Part shown: in pieces, positions 27,457-35,828 of the stretch
Position numbering within the stretch: the first letter of the stretch is position 1
How the letters are laid out: each line of letters begins with the position of its first letter
NCBI RefSeq assembly: GCF_002514735.1
Contig: NZ_NBWU01000001.1
Coordinates: 682,001-746,000 of the forward strand
Reading direction: 5' to 3'
DNA length: 64,000 bases
From: Sediminicola luteus
GTDB taxonomy: Bacteria > Bacteroidota > Bacteroidia > Flavobacteriales > Flavobacteriaceae
Notes under the pieces: generated by a model
Databases searched by the model: none
The model's input: the letters and a program-made list of their open reading frames with translations, nothing else
What the model was told of the DNA's origin: nothing
Program-made: the position numbers and the translations under genes

Positions 27457-28143
27457 CTATTCCCCCGCCGCATTTTTATAGGATTCCTGCAGCACTCGTA
27501 GATCTTGCATCAGCAGTTCTATTTCCTCTGGTTTGGTACCGTCATAAAACCCACGGATCCGCCTTTTTTTATCGACTAGAATAAAGTTTTCAGTATGAAT
27601 CATATCATAAGGCCCACCATCGCCATCTTCCAAGACGGCCAGGTACGAACGCCGCGCCAATTCGTAGATTTCCTTTTTGGGCCCGGTCACCAAGTTCCAT
27701 TTGCTATCGTCTACCCCTTTTTCCAGGGCATATTTCTTCAATTGGGCCACTGAATCGATTTCTGGGGTTACGGAATGTGACAGCAATAAAACCTCCGGAT
27801 CATTTTTAATACGCGCCTGAATATCGGCCATGTTTTTGGTCATGATCGGGCAGATCGTAGGGCAAGTGGTAAAGAAAAAATCGGCGATGTATATCTTATC
27901 GGCATAATCGTTATGGGTTACTGTTTTACCGTTTTGGTTGATTAAGGAAAAATCGCCTATATAATGGTACTTCTTAACGTGTTGTAAGCTATCATCGACC
28001 AACTCACTGTTTACCATGGCCGGATTGTAAATGGGGAGTTGTTTCTGCGGACTCAGTGCATCGTAAAACAACAAAATGATTATTACCGAGATTACACTTA
28101 ACAGGATAAAGAAGAACTTGTATTTACCAAAAAAGGAACGCAT
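27457..28143 (-). CDS. SCO1/SenC/PrrC-family copper chaperone/thioredoxin-like protein
   Basis: A 228-residue protein with one N-terminal membrane anchor (FFFILLSVISVIIILLFY) and a periplasmic thioredoxin-fold domain. The redox and copper-binding pair is Cys94/Cys98 in FFTTCPTICPIM, and a conserved histidine occurs later in MIHTENFILVDKK. SCO proteins deliver copper to the CuA centre of cytochrome c oxidase or reduce its cysteines. No oxidase genes are adjacent. It lies between feoA and the divergent rseP-like gene and appears to have its own promoter. Confidence 0.92.
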   Translation of the reverse strand: MRSFFGKYKFFFILLSVISVIIILLFYDALSPQKQLPIYNPAMVNSELVDDSLQHVKKYHYIGDFSLINQNGKTVTHNDYADKIYIADFFFTTCPTICPIMTKNMADIQARIKNDPEVLLLSHSVTPEIDSVAQLKKYALEKGVDDSKWNLVTGPKKEIYELARRSYLAVLEDGDGGPYDMIHTENFILVDKKRRIRGFYDGTKPEEIELLMQDLRVLQESYKNAAGE

Positions 28144-28157
28144 GTACTGTTTTTATG

Positions 28158-28165
28158 CAAAAATA
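28158..28165 (-). promoter_or_regulatory. -7-like element (TATTTTTG) before the SCO gene
   Basis: TATTTTTG on the minus strand fits TAnnTTTG and lies 14 bases before the SCO start codon, giving a very short leader. Confidence 0.35.
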
Positions 28166-28308
28166 GGGTGTTTTTCGATGGCTAAAAAGTAAGAATGTGA
28201 TGTAAAACAGATGAAGGGTTCGACTTTTATTGAAGACTTCAATAGACCATTTTGAGACTAAAAAGCAACCCGAGAAAAGAGTTACTTTTATTCCGACCTT
28301 GAAAAGTG

Positions 28309-28316
28309 TACTTTTG
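28309..28316 (+). promoter_or_regulatory. -7-like element (TACTTTTG) before rseP
   Basis: TACTTTTG fits TAnnTTTG and lies 27 bases before the ATG at 28344 but downstream of the in-frame ATG at 28230. It therefore supports the shorter protein. Confidence 0.4.
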
Positions 28317-28343
28317 TCCGACTTTAATTTTTTGGAAATCCCT

Positions 28344-29696
28344 ATGAATCCCATAGTTGTAAAAATCATACTCTTTATACTTAGCCTCTCTATTTTGATC
28401 GTTTTGCACGAATTCGGTCATTTTATTCCGGCCAAATTGTTCAAGACCCGGGTAGAAAAGTTCTTCTTATTCTTCGACGTTAAGTTTGCCCTGTTCAAGA
28501 AGAAAATCGGGGAAACCGAATACGGTATCGGTTGGTTGCCATTAGGAGGCTATGTAAAGATCTCTGGTATGATCGATGAGAGTATGGATACCGAGCAAAT
28601 GGCCCAAGAGCCACAACCTTGGGAATTCCGTTCCAAACCGGCTTGGCAACGACTAATTATAATGACCGGGGGTGTCATCGTAAACTTTATCCTAGCCGCC
28701 ATAATCTATATCGGGCTCATCTTTACCTATGGGGAATATACCTTACCCACTGATAAGATCAAAGATGGAGTTTGGGTAACCGACCCCGAGCTAGGTGCCG
28801 AATTGGGTATACGTACTGGCGATAAGATATTGGCCATAGACGGCAACCCCTTAGAGAATTTAGATCGCATCGGGGTAGAACTCATCAACGGGAATTCCAT
28901 TACCATAGAAAGGGACGGCAAGCGCATCGAAAAAGATATGCCGGTAGATTTTATCTCGAAAATGATCGAAAAAGAAGACCGGGCCGCCTTTATATTCCCA
29001 AGAATGCCATTTTATATTGGGGGTATCCCAGAAAAATCGGCCAATTACAATAGCGGATTACAGGCCAAAGATCATGTAATTCGTATCGGGACACAAGAAA
29101 TCACCTATTTCGATGAGGCCAAAGCTGCCTTGGAACAGTATAAAGGTCGGGCTACCGAAGTTGAAGTAATTCGTGAGGGCAAGCATGTTCAAATACCGGT
29201 TCAGGTTAGTGATACGGCTACCTTGGGCGTACAACGAGGACGGGTAGAACTTAAAGATCTGGATCGCTTAGGTTATATTGAGCTCAAACATACCGAGTAT
29301 GGCTTTTTTGAGGCCATTCCGGCCGGCATCAAAAAAGGGGTAACCACCTTGGTCGATTACGTAAAGAATATGAAAAAGATATTCAACCCAGATACCGGGG
29401 CCTATAAAGGTGTTGGTGGGTTCGGTACTATTGCGAATATCTTTCCCGACACCTTCGACTGGGAGGCCTTTTGGGATCGTACCGCTTTACTGTCGGTTAT
29501 TCTAGGTTTTATGAATATACTACCTATACCAGCCTTAGATGGCGGCCATGTTATGTTCTTGTTATACGAAATGGTAACCGGACGTAAACCTAGCGACAAA
29601 TTTTTAGAATATGCGACCTTGGTAGGTTTCGTATTGCTAATCGCCTTATTACTATTCGCTAACGGAAACGATGTGTATAAATGGCTATTCAAATAA
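28344..29696 (+). CDS. rseP: RIP metalloprotease RseP (site-2 protease)
   Basis: A 450-residue inner-membrane zinc protease. Starting at 28344 puts the first membrane helix at the N-terminus with the zinc motif HEFGH at residues 22-26, as in all members; the extra 38 residues from 28230 would be polar and unlikely. A central PDZ-type region (ELGAELGIRTGDKILAIDGN) and a second one (YNSGLQAKDHVIRIGTQE) follow. The third zinc ligand lies in ILPIPALDGGHVMFLLYE. RseP cuts anti-sigma factors within the membrane after a first cleavage, releasing extracytoplasmic-function sigma factors. No anti-sigma gene is adjacent. It is followed by tRNA-Asn. Confidence 0.95.
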   Translation: MNPIVVKIILFILSLSILIVLHEFGHFIPAKLFKTRVEKFFLFFDVKFALFKKKIGETEYGIGWLPLGGYVKISGMIDESMDTEQMAQEPQPWEFRSKPAWQRLIIMTGGVIVNFILAAIIYIGLIFTYGEYTLPTDKIKDGVWVTDPELGAELGIRTGDKILAIDGNPLENLDRIGVELINGNSITIERDGKRIEKDMPVDFISKMIEKEDRAAFIFPRMPFYIGGIPEKSANYNSGLQAKDHVIRIGTQEITYFDEAKAALEQYKGRATEVEVIREGKHVQIPVQVSDTATLGVQRGRVELKDLDRLGYIELKHTEYGFFEAIPAGIKKGVTTLVDYVKNMKKIFNPDTGAYKGVGGFGTIANIFPDTFDWEAFWDRTALLSVILGFMNILPIPALDGGHVMFLLYEMVTGRKPSDKFLEYATLVGFVLLIALLLFANGNDVYKWLFK

Positions 29697-29739
29697 GGGC
29701 CTAACCATTAAAATAAAGGCGAGAAAAAAACACAAATTA

Positions 29740-29770
29740 TTTGTGCTAGATAGAAAAAGATTTATATTTG
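29740..29770 (+). promoter_or_regulatory. Consensus sigma-ABfr promoter of tRNA-Asn
   Basis: TTTG at 29740-29743, a 19-base spacer, and TATATTTG at 29763-29770 match the Bacteroidetes consensus exactly. The tRNA begins 41 bases after the -7 box. This is the clearest promoter in the window and supports the phylum assignment. Confidence 0.8.
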
Positions 29771-29811
29771 CACCCGCCTAAGCAAATAAAGTGAAGGCGA
29801 TTTACTGAAAT

Positions 29812-29885
29812 TCCTCCTTAGCTCAGTTGGTTAGAGCATCTGACTGTTAATCAGAGGGTCCTTGGTTCGAGCCCAAGAGGAGGAG
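29812..29885 (+). tRNA. tRNA-Asn (anticodon GTT)
   Basis: A 74-nt cloverleaf. The acceptor arms TCCTCCT and AGGAGGA pair fully with discriminator G. The D arm contains AGCTCAGTTGGTTAGAGC. The anticodon stem TCTGA/TCAGA encloses the loop CTGTTAA with anticodon GTT. The T arm is CTTGG-TTCGAGC-CCAAG. CCA is not encoded. A strong terminator follows 11 bases after the end. Confidence 0.97.
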
Positions 29886-30035
29886 CAAAGCGAGTCAAAA
29901 AGCTGCACGGTAGGTGCGGCTTTTTTGCATTTATGCCTTGGGCGAGAAGTTTATACCGCATTTGGCGGTAAGCCCAAGAGGAGGAGCAAAGCGAGTCAAA
30001 AAGCTGCACGGTAGGTGTGGCTTTTTTGCGTTTAT
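29871..30035 (+). repeat. Tandem duplication of the tRNA-Asn 3' end and terminator
   Basis: Bases 29871-29934 recur at 29972-30035, offset by 101 bases, with two differences. The repeat unit contains the 3' half of the T arm, the 3' acceptor strand, the spacer and the whole terminator hairpin. Between the copies lies a small inverted repeat (TACCGC...GCGGTA). No integrase, prophage or second tRNA body follows. The rest of the stretch to 30218 holds only the promoter of the next gene. Confidence 0.85.
29897..29926 (+). terminator. Intrinsic terminator of tRNA-Asn
   Basis: A 12-bp stem (AAAAAGCTGCAC with GTGCGGCTTTTT) with a 5-base loop is followed by a T run, 11 bases after the tRNA 3' end. 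A second copy with one extra G-U pair is at 29998-30027. Confidence 0.88.
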
Positions 30036-30164
30036 ACCACGATTTCCTTTCCCTACCGTAACATAATATGGGTTGTTGCGTCTTGTTCGTACAAAACGGT
30101 TAATTGTAAACCCTAGAAATCTTAAGGAAGCCCTAAAAATGGCCTAAGGAAATGATAAGAATTC

Positions 30165-30193
30165 TTTGGCATCGTATTTGAAAGGCTACTTTG
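30165..30193 (+). promoter_or_regulatory. Near-consensus sigma-ABfr promoter (TTTG-N18-TACTTTG)
   Basis: TTTG at 30165-30168 and TACTTTG at 30187-30193 lie 25 bases before the ATG at 30219. The -7 box is one base short of TAnnTTTG and the spacer one base short of 19, so the match is good but imperfect. Confidence 0.45.
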
Positions 30194-30218
30194 CATCAAC
30201 AAAACGAACAACACCAAC

Positions 30219-31745
30219 ATGAAACATTCCGGTCTCATCCTACCGATCCTATTCACCTTATTTTCTTCGTTCATTACGGCGCAAACTACAATTTCGGCAC
30301 GTCTGGTAGATTCCCTAAGTAAACGCCCTATTCCCTATGCTACCATTCAAACTGCCCATAAAAAAGGGGTAATCAGTAATGGGGAAGGGTTCTTCATTCT
30401 ACAATTGAACGATACTGCCCAAATCGATTCCCTGTATATTTCCTGCATAGGTTATGGTTCCATTGCAAAACCCTTGATTCAGTTTCAAGACAGTATCATT
30501 TATCTTACCGAGAGTGCCATTGAATTGGATCAGGTAGTGGTATCGAACAAGAACCTGACCGTAGAGGAAATTCTGCAGCGGGTTAAAGACAGTTTGCCCA
30601 AATTGTACGATACCGGCTTAAGCAAAAAAAGACTGTTTTACCGAGACGCCTACCTACAACAGATAACCAAGGCCAACTACGATTTAAAAAAATCGACCAT
30701 ACCCGAGTTCAACAAAGCTTTTATAGACAGTCTGTTCGGATCTATACCCAAAAAACACGATTATTATACCGAAATCTTGTGTGATCTAAGTAGCAACCTC
30801 AATGGATCCGACCAAAAAATAGCTTTGATCAAAGCTTCTGAACTATATGATAAAACAGCCGAAATCGGTGTTGCTGCCCTAGAGGAAAAATTCAATACGG
30901 TTATTAAAAAACGAGTAAAACCCGATTCGTACTTTAAGATCAAATCGGGCATTTTCGGTACTAAAGTTGAAGGCGATGAACTTTTTGAAACAGAAGAAGA
31001 AAAGGCCGAATCGGAAATGCTGAAGGAAGAACTCGAGAAAAAGAAAAAAGAAGAAAAGGAGCGTAAAGCCAATTTCGCCAAATATCGCAGAAGACAATTG
31101 GGCGATATCTACAGTGGTCTCCTGGTTGGTGAAGAACCCCGATTGAACATTTTGGAAAAATCGAACCGTTACGAGTTTGTTCTCGATAACTTTACCTTCC
31201 TTGGCCTAGACCCTGTTTACGTTATTAGTTTTAGTCCAAAACGATCAGAAGATTATAAAGGCAAACTATATGTTAGTGCCGACGATTTCGGTATCCTACG
31301 TTTCGACTATGAAAATGTAAAATCGTTGCGATCAATAAAACTACTAGGCTTTTCCTATAAGGAGAATATAGACCGGGGTACGGTCTTTTTTCAGAAAGGT
31401 TACCAAGGTAAATATCAGTTGAAGTATTACGAAAGGGAAAGTGGTATGCTTACCGGTATCAAACGTCCTTTAAAGATTATTGAAAAGAACAAGCACGTAA
31501 AAGGGCGGAGAAAGCAAAACGAACTTTCGATGAAAATCGATTTTGCCCTAACAGGTTTCAACAAATATGAAGTTGTCGTATTTGATGCCCAACCCCTGGC
31601 CCAATCGGAATTCGATGGTATTACAGAAGATAATTCCGTGTTACCCACCTATATGCCCGCCTATGACCCCGAGTTTTGGAAAGGCTATAATATTATGGAG
31701 CCCAATCAGGCCATTCGAGAATTCAAAGCCCAGGAGGCGGAGTAA
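30219..31745 (+). CDS. Secreted protein with N-terminal CarboxypepD-reg-like domain
   Basis: A 508-residue exported protein (signal peptide ending TAQ). Residues 22-110 form a carboxypeptidase-regulatory-like beta-sandwich (SARLVDSLSKRPIPYATIQT, GEGFFILQLNDT, ELDQVVVSNKNLT), the module usually in front of TonB receptors. There is no plug or receptor barrel. A highly charged Glu/Lys helix occupies residues 248-290, and the C-terminal 200 residues are strand-rich (FVLDNFTFLGLDPVYVISF, KGKLYVSADDFGILRFDYE). This layout is common in uncharacterised Bacteroidetes outer-membrane-associated proteins. The function is unknown. It is a single gene with its own promoter and terminator. Confidence 0.75.
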   Translation: MKHSGLILPILFTLFSSFITAQTTISARLVDSLSKRPIPYATIQTAHKKGVISNGEGFFILQLNDTAQIDSLYISCIGYGSIAKPLIQFQDSIIYLTESAIELDQVVVSNKNLTVEEILQRVKDSLPKLYDTGLSKKRLFYRDAYLQQITKANYDLKKSTIPEFNKAFIDSLFGSIPKKHDYYTEILCDLSSNLNGSDQKIALIKASELYDKTAEIGVAALEEKFNTVIKKRVKPDSYFKIKSGIFGTKVEGDELFETEEEKAESEMLKEELEKKKKEEKERKANFAKYRRRQLGDIYSGLLVGEEPRLNILEKSNRYEFVLDNFTFLGLDPVYVISFSPKRSEDYKGKLYVSADDFGILRFDYENVKSLRSIKLLGFSYKENIDRGTVFFQKGYQGKYQLKYYERESGMLTGIKRPLKIIEKNKHVKGRRKQNELSMKIDFALTGFNKYEVVVFDAQPLAQSEFDGITEDNSVLPTYMPAYDPEFWKGYNIMEPNQAIREFKAQEAE

Positions 31746-31756
31746 AGGCCTCACCC

Positions 31757-31806
31757 CCCATCTCTCCCATGCCTATCCCGCCAAATGGCGGGAGGAGATG
31801 GGTTTT
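31757..31806 (+). terminator. Compound hairpin terminator after the CarboxypepD-reg protein
   Basis: An outer stem (CCCATCTC with GAGATGGG) holds an inner perfect stem (CCCGCC-AAAT-GGCGGG). TTTT follows at 31803. It sits between convergent genes. The inner stem resembles dispersed GC-rich hairpins and may itself be a repeat. Confidence 0.65.
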
Positions 31807-31840
31807 GGCTATTTTACTAACCTTGAGAATAATCGACCTC

Positions 31841-32218
31841 CTAAATCATAAACCTATATACCAAAAGACCCCAGCCTAGCACCATAAGTAGGCCGCCCAG
31901 TGGGGTAATCGGGCCTAAGAATCGCCATTTATTGCCCTTGGCCCCGCTAAGGCATAAACCATATATACTGAACGAAAACAAAAGGGTCCCGAAAAGCAGA
32001 CAATACACGATTCCTTTTTCCAAACCCGAGGAAAAGTGAAATAAATTACCTAAAACCACTAGGGTTATCGCATGGTACATCTGATACTTTACCCCAGTCT
32101 CAAAGCTTTGTTGCTGATCTACTGTAAAAATCTTTTTAAGCGCATGGGCGCCAAAAGCACCAAAAATTATGGCCAAAAGGCCTAAAAAGGCACCAATGGC
32201 AGCGGTAAACTCCGTCAT
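31841..32218 (-). CDS. DUF423 membrane protein
   Basis: A 125-residue protein with four hydrophobic helices and the family phrases GAFGAHALKK, FETGVKYQMYHAITLVVLG and FSFSIYGLCL, ending PLGGLLMVLGWGLLVY. DUF423 proteins are small inner-membrane proteins of unknown role. The start lies 3 bases after the stop of the Ppx/GppA-like gene, so the two are co-transcribed. Confidence 0.9.
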   Translation of the reverse strand: MTEFTAAIGAFLGLLAIIFGAFGAHALKKIFTVDQQQSFETGVKYQMYHAITLVVLGNLFHFSSGLEKGIVYCLLFGTLLFSFSIYGLCLSGAKGNKWRFLGPITPLGGLLMVLGWGLLVYRFMI

Positions 32219-32221
32219 TTT

Positions 32222-33121
32222 CTATTTCGTTTTTAAGCTATGGTAAAGGTTTTTAATAATGCCATCGGCCAGACCGATTTTGGGCACGTGTATTTTCTTG
32301 GCGCCGCTCCATTTGGCAGCCGATAGAAAAATACGTGTGGCCGGAATAATAACATCGGCCCTATCGGGATTCAAACCCAAAATTTTGATTCGGTCTTTAT
32401 AGCCCATACTTTTCAAAAATTGGTATTGGGCATTGAGCCATAAGATGGATAAGGGTTGTCCCACTTTTCTGCCCGACATCTTATGTAGTTTATTGATGTT
32501 GCCCCCAGAACCGATTATAGATAGCTTACTTAAATCGGCGGTTTGGGTTTTAATCCACGTTTCTACCTCTTTCCATAAAGTTTTATCGACCTTATCTCGT
32601 AACAGACGAACCGTACCTATTTTAAACGATCGACTTACTAAAAGACGGCCTTGGGAAAAAATGGTGAATTCGGTACTGCCGCCCCCCACATCGACATACA
32701 AATACGATTTGTCGCGCTCAATGAGCTCATGTAGATCGGTAGCGGCGATTATCTGTGCCTCTTCCTTACCGTCGATAATTTCAATCGCCACGCCCGTTTC
32801 CGCTTTAACCAAACCACAAACCCCCCTACCATTTTCAGCTTCCCGCATGGCAGAGGTGGCACAAGCCCGATAATGATCTACCCCATGTACCTTCATTAAT
32901 AAAGTAAAGGCTTTCATGGCATCGCACAATCTAAGCTGGTTCTCCTTACTAATAGGGCCCTGGTCGAACACATCCTTTCCTAAACGAATGGGAACGCGAA
33001 CCAAAGCGCTTTTTTTAAAAACAGGGTCCTCGTCCGTTTCAATAATATTATAGACCAACAAACGTACCGCGTTAGAACCGATATCAATGGCCGCCAATTT
33101 ATATAGCTCGTTGTGTAACAT
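32222..33121 (-). CDS. Ppx/GppA-family phosphatase
   Basis: A 299-residue cytosolic ASKHA-fold enzyme. The ATG at 33121 is preferred over 33178 because the phosphate-binding loop LAAIDIGSNAVRLLV then begins within the first ten residues, as in the family. A second signature, YLYVDVGGGSTEFTIF, is the conserved second loop, and SIIGSGGNINKL is also typical. Members degrade polyphosphate or convert pppGpp to ppGpp. The protein is the short form of about 300 residues without the C-terminal HD domain of long Ppx enzymes. It heads a two-gene operon with DUF423. Which substrate it uses cannot be read. Confidence 0.92.
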   Translation of the reverse strand: MLHNELYKLAAIDIGSNAVRLLVYNIIETDEDPVFKKSALVRVPIRLGKDVFDQGPISKENQLRLCDAMKAFTLLMKVHGVDHYRACATSAMREAENGRGVCGLVKAETGVAIEIIDGKEEAQIIAATDLHELIERDKSYLYVDVGGGSTEFTIFSQGRLLVSRSFKIGTVRLLRDKVDKTLWKEVETWIKTQTADLSKLSIIGSGGNINKLHKMSGRKVGQPLSILWLNAQYQFLKSMGYKDRIKILGLNPDRADVIIPATRIFLSAAKWSGAKKIHVPKIGLADGIIKNLYHSLKTK

Positions 33122-33382
33122 AGTCTTTCGTGAAAAACAAAAATACCATATAAAATAGGATAAGGCATCAGTAATCAAATCGCTCCCTAAACCTACTAGA
33201 ATATTAGCCCTTTACTACTTAATTGTAATCTCATTCTTTCTTTTTGTGCTGTTTTGTAGCCACTGCTTGTAATCTTCAAAGAAAAAACTACTATTTACAT
33301 GGTAATTCAACGGTAATTGGTATAATAATTCCGAAATTATTCCCGTTTTCATACAGAACCGAATGTTACTATATTGCTATAG

Positions 33383-33772
33383 ATGTACAGTGAAATATTT
33401 CTAGTAGATGATGAAGAGCTAGTAAATACCATTAATAAATTCCAGTTAAAACGCTTAGGGTTCGATAAGGAGGTAACCTCCTATATCAATCCGGAGCAAG
33501 CTTGGGAAGCATTAAGGTCTAAACAAGATACACATCAAAAAATCTTGATCCTGCTCGATATAAACATGCCTGAAATGAGCGGGTTCGAATTCTTGGATCT
33601 GGTAGTTCGTCATGAATTCCCGGAATCCCTGGAGGTGGTCATCGTTACCTCTTCCGAATCACAATCGGACCGGGATCGCGCTTTGACCTATAAAAGGTAT
33701 GTTAAGGATTTTATCCCAAAACCTCTCTCTTTCGAAAGATTGCGAGATTTTATGGTCCATAATAATGGATAA
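33383..33772 (+). CDS. Stand-alone response regulator receiver protein
   Basis: A 129-residue CheY-like protein with no output domain. The acidic pocket is Asp9/Asp10 in FLVDDEE, the phosphoacceptor is Asp59 in ILLDINMPEMSGFEFL, followed by VTSSES and the lysine in FIPKPLS. Single-domain regulators act by protein contacts or in phosphorelays. A histidine kinase gene in the same orientation follows 93 bases later, so the kinase is the obvious partner. The spacer holds no terminator, so co-transcription is possible. Confidence 0.93.
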   Translation: MYSEIFLVDDEELVNTINKFQLKRLGFDKEVTSYINPEQAWEALRSKQDTHQKILILLDINMPEMSGFEFLDLVVRHEFPESLEVVIVTSSESQSDRDRALTYKRYVKDFIPKPLSFERLRDFMVHNNG

Positions 33773-33865
33773 AATAATCCATTATCACCGAAAGTTTCAT
33801 GTACTTGCTGGGCCGTAATTGTATTTAAATATTAAGAACCAACAGAAAACTGATTTACCAACCCT

Positions 33866-35359
33866 ATGTCTAAAACCCAACCAACACGAATAACTGACAA
33901 AAAGTTCGCCCCTACCCAACCAAGGGCCATGCTCGAAGCCCTGATGGAGGGGACCAAACATGCCATTTGGTACCTCGATACTGATTATCGGTTTCTAGAA
34001 GGAAATACTGCCTTTATAGACCTTTACCTAAACTGTTTCGGTCAATTACCCGAAAAAGGTACCGCCCTCTATTGCGAAGCCTGGGAACAGTTTCCGCAAC
34101 TAGGTTGTTTTGAAGACTATGAAAACGTTTTTAATGGAAATGGCGCAACAAGAAGCAAAACCGTAAAATTAGTAGCGACTGGCACCATCTATAAACTGGA
34201 GTTTCTTCCTATTACCGATACCAACCCTACTCAAGTACATGGGGTTTGTGTACAATTGAAAGATATTACCGCCCGTATTCGCTCTCGCCAAGAGCTGGAA
34301 GAATCGAAAACACAATTGCTGGAAGCCCAGGAGATCGGTGGCATAGGTAATTGGAACTGGGATATGGAAAACAACGAGATCAATTGGTCGGATCCCCTCT
34401 TCAATATTTTCGGATTGCATCCGAACGAATTTGATGGCAGCTATGAATCCCTTGTACGCTACATACACCCCGAAGAAAAAGAGGCTTTTCATGACGATAT
34501 TAGACGTAGTATCCGTGAAAAATCGGATCATGACATTGTCTTAAGGATACTCACCCATAGTGGGGAGACTAAATACGTACACCAAAAAGGTAAGGCCTTT
34601 TATGACGATAATGGTTGGGCCTACCGAATGGCCGGCACCACACAAGATGTAACTCAGACGGTATTGGCCAATCAAAAAATAGCCCTTCAGAATAAAGAAT
34701 TACAGCATTTCGTTCATGTGGTTTCGCATAACCTACGAAGTCCGATTTCCAATATTTTAATGCTACCCCAAGTTTATGTTCGGGGTAAACATCCGGCCAA
34801 CGATGCCATAGTAGATCAAATGATCTATATGACCAAACGGTTGGACCAAACCATAAAAGATCTTAACCACACCCTAGAACTAAAAAAGGTGAACAAAGCC
34901 GATTTTAGGATGGTTAGCCTTCATAAGGTAATGCTCGAGGTTAAAAAACTATTGGACGACGATCTTAGAAAACACAAGGTACAACTGAGTACCGATTTTT
35001 CCTTGGCTTCGGATATACCTTGTTATCAAGGCTATATGTTGAATATTCTTTACAATTTGATCTTAAACGGTATTCGTTACAAGCAATTTGGAAAAAACCC
35101 GAAAATACATGTGAGTTCGGACAAACGGGATGGGAAACGTATCGTTCGGGTAAGAGATAATGGTATTGGTATAGAGCTAACCCCAGAAAGACGTAAAAAA
35201 ATCTTTGAAATGTATGGTAAGCTCAGTGGCAAGACCAAAGGCAAAGGACTAGGGCTGTATTTGGTAAAGGCCCAAGTAGAGGCCCTAGAGGGCACTATAA
35301 ATGTAAACAGTATACCCGGCAAAGGCACCACCTTTACCATGGAATTCAATGCTTTATAA
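33866..35359 (+). CDS. PAS-domain sensor histidine kinase
   Basis: A 497-residue kinase without membrane helices, so probably cytosolic. Two PAS modules span about residues 22-135 and 150-265; the second is a PAS_3/PAC type (GIGNWNWDMENNEINWSDPL, YRMAGTTQDVTQ). The phosphoacceptor His288 lies in HFVHVVSHNLRSPISNILML. The ATPase has an N-box (NLILNGIRY), G1 (VRDNGIGIEL), and G2 (KGKGLGLYLVK). The phosphoacceptor box reads HNLRSP, common in Bacteroidetes kinases. The receiver protein just upstream is its probable partner. The signal is unknown. Its stop is 2 bases from the stop of the convergent next gene. Confidence 0.94.
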   Translation: MSKTQPTRITDKKFAPTQPRAMLEALMEGTKHAIWYLDTDYRFLEGNTAFIDLYLNCFGQLPEKGTALYCEAWEQFPQLGCFEDYENVFNGNGATRSKTVKLVATGTIYKLEFLPITDTNPTQVHGVCVQLKDITARIRSRQELEESKTQLLEAQEIGGIGNWNWDMENNEINWSDPLFNIFGLHPNEFDGSYESLVRYIHPEEKEAFHDDIRRSIREKSDHDIVLRILTHSGETKYVHQKGKAFYDDNGWAYRMAGTTQDVTQTVLANQKIALQNKELQHFVHVVSHNLRSPISNILMLPQVYVRGKHPANDAIVDQMIYMTKRLDQTIKDLNHTLELKKVNKADFRMVSLHKVMLEVKKLLDDDLRKHKVQLSTDFSLASDIPCYQGYMLNILYNLILNGIRYKQFGKNPKIHVSSDKRDGKRIVRVRDNGIGIELTPERRKKIFEMYGKLSGKTKGKGLGLYLVKAQVEALEGTINVNSIPGKGTTFTMEFNAL

Positions 35360-35361
35360 GT

Positions 35362-35790
35362 TTAATTAACCGACTGTGGTAAACGAAGCTGAATAGTCTC
35401 AAACAATGCTTGGGTATCCAAACTGTCTCGATAATTTACGAATAAGCGTAGACTATCTTGATACACTAATTTTACTTTCGGACCCTCGGCCCGATCGAGA
35501 AATACATAAACGGTGGTACTATCTTCTAGGTTTTGATACACACCTTTTTCGCGGCCACGAACCGTAAACCCATGTTTTCGTTGCTTTCGGGGTAAACTAT
35601 CGACCAAAACCACTGAATCGAGTTCAGTAAAGGCTATGGAATTTCGATAAAAACCCGAAGTCACCTTAAATTGATCGCGCTCTATCTGTATCCAGTTTTT
35701 GGTATGCGACAACAGGGCGGCACCACATAGTAGTACGGCCAATATCACCATAATCCATAAATACTTGCGCGGTTTTCTATAGGGTCTCAT
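35362..35790 (-). CDS. Small membrane protein with PH-like domain, unknown function
   Basis: A 142-residue protein with one N-terminal membrane helix (YLWIMVILAVLLCGAALL) and a beta-rich remainder (FKVTSGFYRNSIAFTELDSV, VYVFLDRAEGPKVKLVY) that resembles bacterial PH-like folds. No catalytic residues are apparent. It is 38 bases downstream of the S9 peptidase gene on the same strand and may be co-transcribed with it. I do not recognise a named family. Confidence 0.65.
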   Translation of the reverse strand: MRPYRKPRKYLWIMVILAVLLCGAALLSHTKNWIQIERDQFKVTSGFYRNSIAFTELDSVVLVDSLPRKQRKHGFTVRGREKGVYQNLEDSTTVYVFLDRAEGPKVKLVYQDSLRLFVNYRDSLDTQALFETIQLRLPQSVN

Positions 35791-35828
35791 GCCTAATCTA
35801 ACGTTTACGCCGGTGCTTTGTTGTAAGC

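Noticed and set aside
29871-30035. Attachment site of a resident prophage or genomic island
   Set aside because: Only 37 bases separate the copies and no integrase or phage gene follows; at most a scar.
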